This document shows, piece after piece, positions 1-10,266 of a stretch of 64,000 nt of DNA (position 1 is the stretch's first letter; the number at the start of each line of letters is the position of its first letter). The notes under the pieces were generated by a model. The model had not been told where the DNA came from and did no database searches. It saw only the letters and a program-made list of their open reading frames with translations. This DNA is from Brachypterus glaber. Taxonomy: Eukaryota; Arthropoda; Insecta; Coleoptera; Kateretidae. A program made the translations under genes and the position numbers. The stretch covers positions 35,340,393 through 35,404,392 of the forward strand of contig OY294051.1 in assembly GCA_958510825.1 (NCBI GenBank). Direction: 5' to 3'.

Positions 1-220
1 TTGTGTAAATTAGGTTGTTTTATTTTTTTGATAAATTTTATTCTATTAATTTTAATTTTTAGGAAAAAAGTCAAAGCCATACTGTGTTTTGGTTCGATAT
101 GTTTTGAATTTGACAATAAATAACCTTACTTTAAAAATTGATTCTTACCTGTCAAACTAAATCAAACTATGTTGTAAAATGTACGATTTCAAGGCTTTTT
201 AAAAAATTTCGGCAGAGATA
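1..220. other. Left edge, no feature recognised
   Basis: AT-rich sequence without a long reading frame. It should lie in an intron of the CAP-Gly gene that runs off this edge, because the last visible exon (1205-1480) ends in an open phase with a good donor site. I see no exon here. Confidence 0.5.
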
Positions 221-953
221 CAGGGTGATCCATAACTGGCATGCCAAAATTTAAGAGGTGATTCTAGATCCAAAAATATAAAAAAAGTTCCTATAAAGGT
301 TGGTCCGGAAATGAGCCCTAAGGGATCTAGGGCCCTTTAAAATTGTAATAAAAATAAGGTTTTTAATTAATAACTCGGGTACCGTTTAAGCTAGAGGGGC
401 GAGCTTTTGCATGTATACTAGTATTAATAAGGGCAATAAGTTTATGTTAATTTATTTTTTTAATTTATCCAGAGGCGTGCCCAGACGGACAAAATATATG
501 GGGCTTAAAACATTTTTGCCCCAAACTTTTCTATGTGTATGTTTTTTGGATTTGTTGTAAAAAATATAGATTTCTAGAGTAAAAATACATATAAAATATC
601 ATATAGTGTAACACTGTAGGAGCAACCGTTATCAAAAAAAAATGCAATTAAGAGGAAGTAACATTTTGTGCCACCAAAAACGTTACTTTTTAAAAGGCTA
701 TTACTCCTTTAATATTAAATTTAGGTGTTTTGGTGTATAATACTTTTTTGCTCAGTTTTAAATGAAGAATCACCCTGCAGCATTAAAATTTTATTGGTGT
801 TTTTTTTTTGTTCCCCATTCAATACGTCATCTTCGAAGGGCCGTAGCTCCCTTAGGGCTCATTTCCGGACCAACCTTTATAGAAACTTTTTTTCATATTT
901 TTGGATGTAGAATCACCTCTTAAATTTCGGTACGCGAGTTCTGGAACAGGCTG
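221..953. mobile_element. TA-flanked terminal-inverted-repeat element, copy A
   Basis: Starts CAGGGTGATCC after TA and ends in a degraded version of the inverse, before TA at 954-955. A second copy in the same orientation lies at 1878-2508; shared stretches include GGTGATTCTA, GGTTGGTCCG and GCATGTATACTAGTATTAAT. No transposase frame is visible. TA target sites suggest a Tc1/mariner-type non-autonomous element. It lies in the intron downstream of the CAP-Gly exon. Confidence 0.7.
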
Positions 954-1204
954 TATCTATGGTGTGGTTCTAAAAGGGCCAATGCCACTTTGTCAATAGC
1001 AGCGTTTTCACGTCAACTCATTGGCCTTTTAGTGAAGCCACGTAATTTGCCATATAGGTAAAGTTAGTCTCTCTCTCCCTAATCATTATTCTAATGTGAA
1101 CAAAATTAAAAAATGCGATTTTTTCGAAAATGGAAAAGGCTTCAGGGACACTGCAGTCCACTAAGTAAGCAAGGGGTGCCGTGAAACTGTAGTATTTTAC
1201 TTAC

Positions 1205-1480
1205 CATTGAAAATATCTCCTAGTCAAATACATTCCATCATTAGACCCATCCGGGCAGCCCAACTGCACCCCCACATACTGGTCGTTTTGGCTAATCACT
1301 GGCCCCACATACCTCACCCTGCCTCCTCTCACCCGACCTTCTGGAGTGATCACTTTGACCCAGTGATCGGGTTTGAGGTCTCTGGGTTGTCGAGGTAGAA
1401 ACGGTTGCCAGCCTGTTGGGGGCACGTTGTCTCTTGATTCGGGAGCTGACGCTCTACGGGGGACAGTTTTCTTCCCATCA
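1205..1480 (-). other. CAP-Gly-encoding exon
   Basis: Fifth coding exon of the minus-strand gene. The acceptor is a T-rich tract ending TTAG at 1481-1484, and the donor is GTAAGT at 1199-1204. It enters with one base completing AG+T (Ser) and leaves in phase 2. It holds nearly the whole CAP-Gly fold. Element copies A (221-953) and B (1878-2508) flank it in direct orientation. Confidence 0.85.
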
Positions 1481-4400
1481 CTAAGAAAAAAAGGATATTT
1501 ATCACGAAAAGCAGGGATATAATAGTTTAGTAACACTATTTAAATCAGAAAATAAACGTATTTCAATTAAAAAATATTTATGTAATTTTGAACAAACTAA
1601 TTTAAGATGGAAAACGCAAAAAAGTTTTACAACATTTTTTTTTGCATTACAATATTTCAGCCGAGGGGTTTTTACCGGTAAACCGCTGCAAAAATTTTGT
1701 ACACCTTTAGGAGGAAATCTTCAAAGCCTTCCTCGTAACCTTTAAAGATTTCCTCCGAAAAGGATGTCCTTTATTTAGGGACCCCAGTTTTTCTAGGCAA
1801 TTTTACAATATTCAAATGTCCTTTGGCGAACACCAAGGCGATCTTAGTACTATGTAAAAAATCAGATTGGTCATATACAGGGTAATCAAGAACTGGCATG
1901 CCAAAATTTAAGAGGTGATTCTACATCCAAAAATATCAAAAAAAAAATTCTATAAAGGTTGGTCCGCAAATGAGCCCTAAGGTAGCTATGGCCCTTTAAA
2001 ATCTTAATAAAAATAAGGGTTTTAACTCTGGCACCCTTTAAGCTAGAGCGACGAGCTTTTGCATGTATACTAGTATTAATAAGGGCAATAAGTTTATGTT
2101 AACTTATTTTTTTGAATCTATTCAGTGTCCCTAGACGGAAAAATGTATTAGACTTTTTTGCCCCAAACTTTTTTATGTGTATTTTTTTTGGATTGTTCAT
2201 AAAAAATATGGATTCCTTGAGTAAAAATATATAAAAAATGTCATATATTGTAACAGTGTACGAGCAAACGTTTAAAAAAATGCAATTAAGAGGAAGTAAC
2301 ATTTTGTGCCACCAAAAACGTTACTTTTTAAAAGGCTTTAGGTGTTTTGGTAAAGAATACATTTTTGCTCAGTTTTAAATGAAAAATCACCCTGCAGAAT
2401 TAAAATTTTATTGATGCTTTTTTTTTCTTCCCAATCCAATCATCTTTGAAGGGCTCATTTCTAGACTAACCTTTTTAAATGTTGGCATGGCAGTTACTGA
2501 TCACCCTGTAGATGTGGGTAATTGATAAATGATTGTTAGCGTCCACTTGTGGCTAAAATGTGCAATATTTTTTTTGATTACACCTTCACTATAAAGCTTA
2601 CCAACTAAACCAAACCACAAGCCAAAGCAAGTACCCGTTAAAAAAAAGTATTATTAACCTTAACAAAATTAAATTAAGTTTTAATTACTTACCTACTTAT
2701 AGTCAAATTTCCACCAGTCATAAAGCAATCGATTGATCTCCTCAAAAAATTCTCGGCCTCCTCAACTAGGCTATCAGTCGAGTCCCCACTGTCAACTCCC
2801 ATAGTCCAATCGGACCGCAATTCAGGCAAAGAACCATTGGCAAATCGTACCTACAGCCAAAAAATATTTTTATTTAAAAGTGAATTATAAAAAAATGCTT
2901 TTTTTTAATAAAACAATATAATATATTATAATAAAACCTATTCAACCTTGCCCACAAAAATCAATACTATTTTCGGAAAAGGCTTAACCCATTAAGGACT
3001 GACTCATGAATGTATTGTGCACTATATGGAATATTTACTATTATTAGGTTATTTTTACTAAAAATGCAGAAAAATTATCAAGTTTTCGTTTGTTAAACAA
3101 CAGGGGAAGTCAGGGTTAACTAGGCTACAGGGTTAACTGGTCCACCTGGATTTTATCAAGTTTGTTTATTAGTATTGGCGCATTAGTGCAAATTCTAGTG
3201 ATATTTATTTAGTAGTATTGTTTAAAGTATTATGGCGGACCGTGTTGTAGTAAAGAAAGTTAATTTTTTTCGATGAAAAGTAGGTACCTTAACTTTTATT
3301 TTTCAATTAATACTTTATTATTAATAGGAGGATCTAGACTAATATTTTACCTAATATACTGAATATTTTGTTAATTATTCTGAATAATTGCCGCCTTCTA
3401 ATATATTATCAAGTATTAAAATTTTATGATTTCATTCAGTGGTGTCACTCAGGGTTAACTGGTTCAGGGTTAACTGGGCATGGTCAAAATCACTTATGTC
3501 AATATTAATTAGTTCGGGGTTAATTGGGCCATGTCCAGTTAACCCCGGACCAATTAATCCTGAGATATATCTAATATTTAACATATTATGTTGTCTATTT
3601 TTATGTTAGAATTATTTTTTTTTTTTAAATCGTTTTTATTCACAATAATTACAATACAATATATTTTTGTTAGTATACCAGTTAACCCTAAGTAGTGGTC
3701 CAGTTAACCCTGGCCTATGGGGTTAACTGGTCCAGCGGGGTTAACTGCTTTATCGTTAATAACTTTTTTTATATAAATAATATTTGTCTGAAGTATTAAT
3801 ATGTCCTAAATATAGTAATAATCTATCTTTTGCTATAGAAAATATTTGAAAATTGTTTACAGGTTTTTCAAAAACTCGATATGAAAAAAAAGCTGTCCAG
3901 TTAACCCCGACTTCCCCTATTATTAATAAAATTTAAACAATTTACTTGCTAGAAATAAAAAACCATAATTTTTGCATATGCTAAGTCATAAATAAATAAA
4001 TTGGAAACTAAATGCATTTTAAAATAAAAAATCTGTAAATCTGTATGAATATTTAGACAGCAGTCCTTAATAGGTTAAGTCCTTGGGGGTGTTTTTTTTT
4101 TGTTTTAATTTCTTGTAAGAAATTTTTTATACCAATTTTTAAGGGTACGAAATCTAAAACCATTATACTAATAATAAGAATGGTTGACCATTAAAAAAAT
4201 AATAAAAGGATGAATTATTTTGAAATAAATTACTAAAATGAATAGTAGGGGAAGTCGGGGTCAACGGGGCCGCTTTTTTTCATATCGATTTTTTGAAAAA
4301 CCTGTAAATAATTTTTAAATATTTTCTATAGCAAAAGGTAGATTAATACTATAGTTAGAACATATTAATACTTCAGACAAATATAATTTATATAAAAAAC

Positions 4401-7400
4401 TTATTAACGATAAACCAGTTGACCCCGATGGACCAGTTAACCCCATAGGGCAGGGTTAACTGGACCACTACTCAGGGTTAACTGGTCCTTAACAAAAATA
4501 TATTGTATTGTAATTATTGTGAATAATAACGATTTGTATCAAATAAAATTTAATTCTAACATAAAAATAGACAACATATTAAATATTAGATATATCTGAG
4601 GGTTAACTGGTCCGGGGTTAACTGGACACGGCCCAGTTAACCCCGAACTAATTAATATTGACATAAATTTTATTACTTAATAAGATATTAGAAGGCGGCA
4701 ATTATGCAGAATAATTAATAAAATACTCAGTATATTAGGTAAAATGTTAGTCTAGATCCTCCTATTACTAAAAAAGTATCAATTAAAAAATAAAAGTTAA
4801 GGTAAATACCCACTTTTCATCGAAAAAAAAAATAACTTTCTTTACTACAACTTACACGTGGACAACACAGTCCGTCATAATACTTTAAACAATACTACTA
4901 ACCAAATATCACTAGAATTTGCCCTAAGGCGCCAATACTAATAAAAAAAAGTTGATAAAATCCAGGTGGACCAGTTAACCCTGTGGCCCAGTTAACCCTG
5001 ACTTCCCCTAATATTTCAAAAAGAGAAAATACTCTGAATATTACCAGAATTGAATAACTAATATTTTGACAAACTTACCTTTGAAGGCGTGTTCTTTAAA
5101 ATTGGTCTGCGTGAGGGCGACACTGGAGCTGAACACCTTCTGGAGGGCGCAGGGGGAGACAGAGGGTATGTGCTGCTGTATCTAGAAGGTGTTTGGCTAC
5201 ATTCACTAGGTGTAGCTGTCGTAGCTGCCCAAGTGAACTTCTGAGACTACAAAATAAATAAAGTAATTAAGTAAACATAAAAAAATAAATAAAATTAAAT
5301 TAGTAAAACTAATAATAATAATAATAATGCTGTTTTTAAATCCCGGTTTAGATATTTGGCCAACAATCTAGAGCTCATAAGCGTATACCATTAGTGCGTG
5401 ACGTGGTTAATTATTAATATTAATTATTATAGGTACAGATACGACGATCGTCATAGCCTTGAGGCTATAGACTTTTGTAATTTGTTAAAATTTACTGACT
5501 TTTGACAAAAGTAGGATCCCTGAATTAAATGGCGCTCAAATAATTCACACCTAGTTACTAGGAACAATCTAATATTAAAATATATTATTGTTTTAGACCA
5601 TAACGCCTAAATAATAATATCTATAATTATCTCAAAAAGAAAAGCTATTGAAAAAATATATTTTCTTTCAGAAGCAGAAGCAGATTAAAGATCTAAAGTT
5701 TAAAGCAGACAAGGCCACGCGCATCTAGAAATACTCGCAGAAATACATACGTGCCCTTGATAAGAAAAACAACCATGGTTGATTTTTTTTTTAAATATAA
5801 AAGCCTCTGTTGTTTGTTTGTTTTTTTTTTTTATTTAACCATAGCATGATTATTATAAAACAGCCTGGCCCATAATGCGCGTACTAGTACTAGTACTAGT
5901 TAAATTTTAACCGCATTTATTAGCCAATATTTAATTCTTACCGCATAGGCAGGCGAATACAGATCCGTAGTTCTCAAAAACTGCCCGTAATGAGTCACAG
6001 TCGGGGGTTTCATGTTCTCGGGACATAAATGATCAGCAGATCTAGATAACTCCGGAACCATACTGGTAAAGCCGATGTCTGATAACAGGACCCTTCTAGC
6101 CTCAACGGTTTTTTCTGATAGTCTTAAACGAGTGCCTGGCAGTGGAAATTTTGAAGGTAGAGTTGGGAAATTTTCCCCTAGTTTAGCCTAAAATAATGTT
6201 ATATTCATATTGGCATAATTTAAATATCATACAGATTAGAAGAAGAGTAACATTTCTAAATTTGTCTATCCAATAAAGTAACAAATTTTGTATCCATAAA
6301 TATTTTTTATCCAATACATACAGATAATGAGACAATTACCAGCTTTATTTTAAATAGATAAACTCAATAATAACCCCCGCGTGGCTTTTACTTTATTGAG
6401 TGGATAATTATTTATTTTACCCACTTATCTGTCACTTGTCAAATTATTTTCTTGTAAATGTCATTAAAATGTTTAATAAAAATATGAATTCCTAAGCTAT
6501 TTATTGGATAAAACCTTGTATGGCACTCATGGGTAAACCGATATTGCCCTCTCTTACTTTACCCACTACCTAGTACCATAAATATTCATGCGATACTTAA
6601 GTTAAAGATTTAATAGGTACTTAGATTGTATATCAATTACCATAAATAATACATTGGCAATACTAATCAATATTAATATTAATTTATTATATTATAAATA
6701 TGCTTTCATATAAATTTAACAAATTTACCCGAGGAAATTTTTCAATCAGGAGATTATTACGGCTAGTAAGTTAGTTAATAAGTGGATAAAAAATGTTACG
6801 ATAAAACTTATTAATTACGGTTATATTATATGACTTTAAAAATAATTTGAAAGTGTGAAGCTCTTAGAACGATCAGTAAAGATATGGGTATATCATGTGA
6901 CTTTAAAAAGTCATTTGAAACTTTAGACCTTTGAGTTTTACTAGCAAAAATTGATCAATTAATTCTAATTAAGTCTTCCGCAATATATTCATGGATAGGA
7001 CAATTTTTTAAATGTAACTACATGGACGTGGCAATTACCTTATTAGCTAAACTACTCTCAGACCTCCAAGAGCTATTTGGCAACGCAGAAATATCAGTTT
7101 GTGCACCAGACTCCCTCCTTGTGGCATTCGATTGGCCTAAAATCGGTCTACTTTTGCGATTCTTCGCCAAGGCTTCTCGATGAACCAAAGGCCGATATTG
7201 TATGGGATTTGGACAAGTGTTACGTCTCAACCCGCTGTAGTCCACGTCCAAAATACCACATTTCGATATATCGGTCTCCACAATCCTTACTTTTTCCTCA
7301 AACCTATCAAAACTTTCATCTTTTTCCAAACTTCTGTTTTCGAAACTAGAATCTTGATAAGAGTAATAACTCTTAAAACTTTTTTCATCGTGATTGATGG

Positions 7401-8415
7401 AATTATCAGACTTGGAGTTATACAAAGCCGAGTTATCACGTTTCATATCAAAACTTTGAAAGTTTGAGTTCTCCTGATTTTCATTCTCGAAGTTATCATT
7501 AAATACATCGTCGTCCAGTTCCCGATCAGACAGTTCCAAATTCATATCCAACTCCCCCAAAGGACGTAAGGAATTAGATGCGTCCATATTTGGATCCCCT
7601 GTATCTATAGAAACTAATTGTTCCTTAAAATCATCATCCTTGGTCTCATCAGTAGTGAATATTAACTCAATATCATCAACCTCATCATTTTCGTCACCAG
7701 AGGGACTCTGTAGACCTGTTATTTCGTTCATAGTTTCTTCCGTCATTTCCTTATCTTTAAATATTTTCAAATCTCTTGATATTTTAGCTACGTTAGAAAA
7801 ACTAACTGTTTTTGAAAGTGTTAATTTTCCTGTAGAATTCCTTGGCGTATTTAGGATTGTCAAGCTTTCCAGAGATCTGGAAACTTTTCTAGGACTTGTT
7901 GTTTCAGTACGGATGTAAATTTTAGTTTCTAAATTTCCTTTGGGACTTAGTTTTGACGTTATTTTAGTTTCTAAGTTCCTTTTAGGACTTAATTTTGGCG
8001 AAATTATTGTAACTTTTTTCTGTTTCACCTCCTCACTGATTCTAGTAACGTTCTCAGTTTCACCATTACCATTTTCTACCGGTATAACTTCTATTACCTT
8101 GTTCACTTCCTGCTGTTTGATTTCTAACGAATCGTGCAACTTTTCATGGTTTTCGTTTAGTAAATTTTCACTTTCTATCGATTTTAAGTCAGTTTTTTCC
8201 TGAGAATCTATCAATTTTCTTCTTAAAATATGATTTTCTAAGGATAAATTCTTTAAAGTCTCTTCGACTGAGTCTTTTGACCAGGAACTCTTTTTCAATT
8301 CCAAAATTTCATTTTTACTTTGTTCCAAAGCTGCTCTGAGTGCTACAACAGTTTGATGCAACGCTCTTACTGTGTCAATACATGGCACTTTGAAATCAGT
8401 CTGTTCAACTTCCAT
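1205..8415 (-). CDS. Coiled-coil and CAP-Gly domain protein (3' end outside window)
   Basis: Minus-strand gene joined from five exons: 7039-8415, 5942-6187, 5079-5246, 2693-2850 and 1205-1480. Donors are GTAATT, GTAAGA and GTAAGT types, and phases agree at every join (0, 0, 0, then 2). The start is ATG 8413-8415 in context AAAATGG. About 741 residues are visible. Residues ~14-75 look like a coiled coil (LHQTVVALRAALEQS onward). A long low-complexity Ser/Asp/Glu/Asn-rich region follows, then Pro/Ser-rich basic stretches. Residues ~690-741 form a CAP-Gly module (RVRYVGPV, VGVQLG, NDG, RRYFQ). CAP-Gly domains bind the C-terminal EEY/F of tubulin and EB proteins, so a microtubule-associated role is inferred. 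The usual GKNDG motif reads GSNDG. The last codon is split after TG, and completion to Cys would match the family's YFxC ending. I do not recognise the orthologue. Confidence 0.82.
1878..2508. mobile_element. TA-flanked terminal-inverted-repeat element, copy B
   Basis: Begins TA|CAGGGTAATCAAGAACTGG and ends CAGTTACTGATCACCCTG|TA, giving about 25 bases of imperfect terminal inverted repeat and an exact TA duplication (1876-1877, 2509-2510). It parallels copy A at 221-953 through its whole length, with small indels. It lies in the intron between exons 4 and 5 of the CAP-Gly gene. No coding capacity. Confidence 0.8.
3101..3920. mobile_element. MITE-like element with reiterated GGTTAACTGG motifs, copy 1
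   Basis: Terminal inverted repeats AGGGGAAGTCAGGGTTAACT (left) and AGTTAACCCCGACTTCCCCT (right). The GGTTAACTGG/CCAGTTAACC motif of the ends recurs about ten times inside. An inverted second copy lies at 4246-5010. No reading frame of note. Sited in the intron between CAP-Gly gene exons 3 and 4. Superfamily not determined. Confidence 0.75.
4246..5010. mobile_element. MITE-like element with reiterated GGTTAACTGG motifs, copy 2 (inverted)
   Basis: Reverse-complement relative of 3101-3920, with ends AGGGGAAGTCGGGGTCAACG and AGTTAACCCTGACTTCCCCT. Its internal order matches copy 1 reversed, including the CATCGAAAAA and TTTCTTTACTACAAC segments. A small insertion near 4850 is absent from copy 1. 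The 325-base spacer between the copies is unrelated. Confidence 0.75.
5247..7038. other. Introns of the CAP-Gly gene around exon 2
   Basis: Introns 5247-5941 and 6188-7038 (exon 2, 5942-6187, lies between them). They hold (AAT)n near 5311-5328 and a GTACTA tandem run at 5880-5900. No further exon or RNA gene is seen. Confidence 0.5.
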
Positions 8416-10266
8416 TTTTGGATAAAATCATCCATATTGATAGTTTTTACGGTTTTATTCCTTACGATTAATGAGTTTCTGGAAAAAATACACTGGGCGT
8501 TTCAAAAATGTATGCAATTTTACATTGTTTTAATTAAGACCATTTATAATTGTAAAATTAAAATTTTTACATTTTCCTTTATTTCAAGCAAAAAAAAAAC
8601 GAAACATTATATTTTTAATGTTGTGTGTGGAAGTTTGTTTACAAAAATAAAGGTCTTTCGGTCTCTGAAAACAATTTTTTTCGTAAAATCAATAACAAGC
8701 GTAGGGGTAAAATTATGCGAAGATAAAATTATGATTTTTTTTTCTGTGAATAATAACAATTATTCGTTTAAGCGAGATATTGCTCAAAAATATAATTTTT
8801 AGGGAAATTGCGAGGAAAACTGTATTGCAAATGCAGCTCAAGATTTAAAATTTGTATAATGTAGTTATTTAAAAGATATTTTTTTAAGAAAAATTACTAA
8901 AGTATCATCTTGTGATCTCATACGCCAATTATATCGCATTTAATGTTAATAGATTGCAGTAATTGAAATTAATTTAACTCAACTTTATAAAATAACGCCC
9001 TAAACATTAAATCATACTTACATCTTCTTTGAAACTGCAAATAATTCAACAATTACAATAAATTTTTTAACATACCTACCATCATAAAAAAATTTCGACC
9101 TATTTTTTCAGTTTTTTAACTTCACACTTTTAACAAACAAACATCACTGAAAACTGCTCAAAACTTTCAGTAACCACATAAACAACTCTTCGTTAGTCAC
9201 TGAAATTGATGTAACAATTATAGGGCATTTAATTCAAAACACAACGTTACCCTAATCAATACCGTCAGATATTCGTAGGACCCCGGGAATTTTCGCCTGA
9301 GCCCCGACGCACTTGTCGCCTTCTATCTCTTTCCAACGCGTGTAAAAACGCCTGTAGGTCACGATACGTATGTCGCAACGAAGTCGCTGAAGCAGATTTT
9401 CATGAAAATCGCATAAAACTTCGAAGATAGAAATTTTTTAACTAATAAATTTTAATATCAAACGATTTTATTAATTGTTTTGTAGTTAATATGGGATTAT
9501 TAGAGCTTAATGTTTCGTAAAATAGAGTTATTTTTGTAAATTGTTGTGCGCAATAACTTTTGTCCGATTTTCATTCAAGGCAATTTTAATAATTAATAAT
9601 ATTATTTTAATACCTATGTTAAATTATCCATGTTTTGAGATATCGTGCCAAATTTACTATTTATTATTACAGCATTTAATTTCTAAATTAACACATAATT
9701 AATCTGAAATTTTACATGATTTTCTTGACGTTTCTCTTCGGAGAGGCCCCTATAGGAGTCCACCTCAGGTGGACCACCTGAACTATCTTTGGATTGTCCA
9801 CTTAAAGAAAGACTCGCGCATTTCTTTAGGACCGCAAAGGTCAACGAAATAATGATGTAGTTTGGCTTTTTTTTGGCCTGAATTTAACTGAACTACCTAA
9901 GACATGAAATAAATTTATTGAAAAGTTTTTAATTTCTAATGAAAACAAGATTTGGTTAAGGAACGTTAAGGCCTACTCCTTATTTACGAACCTAGAAAGT
10001 AAAGGGTCAAGAAAAGTGACAAAAAAAAATGTTGGACAAAAAAAAATTATTTCGCACAAAAAAATCCAAAAAAAAAAACAAAAACAAAAACCATTTTTTC
10101 GCTTTTTCGCAAAAAAAGTCTGAGGAAAGCCCTTTTTCTGAAAATTTTGTTTGTAAATGTACTAGTTAACAAGTGATCAAAATTTCAAATTTCAAATTTG
10201 GCGCCATATATTCCTTCAACTTTTAGGTTATGTTAATTATTTTTTGAGGTTAACATTTTCAAAATA
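8416..10266. promoter_or_regulatory. Divergent intergenic region between the CAP-Gly gene and Nsun4
   Basis: About 1.85 kb separates the two start codons, which point away from each other. The stretch 9240-9410 is clearly less AT-rich than its surroundings and is the most likely core promoter zone for the minus-strand gene. The 5' UTR just above ATG 8415 contains two out-of-frame upstream ATGs. A palindromic CCACCTCAGGTGG lies at 9760-9772. Long A/T runs occupy 10015-10125. No TATA box was assigned. Confidence 0.35.

Noticed and set aside
5880..5900. GTACTA tandem run considered as a regulatory array.
   Set aside because: Only about three and a half units; a simple repeat.
7077..8203. Several plus-strand open frames of 87-95 codons.
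   Set aside because: They are antisense to the long first exon of the CAP-Gly gene and have no domains or splice sites of their own.
8320..8802. 160-codon plus-strand open frame.
   Set aside because: Partly antisense to the CAP-Gly gene start; Phe/Lys/Ile-rich with no recognisable domain; AT-rich chance frame.
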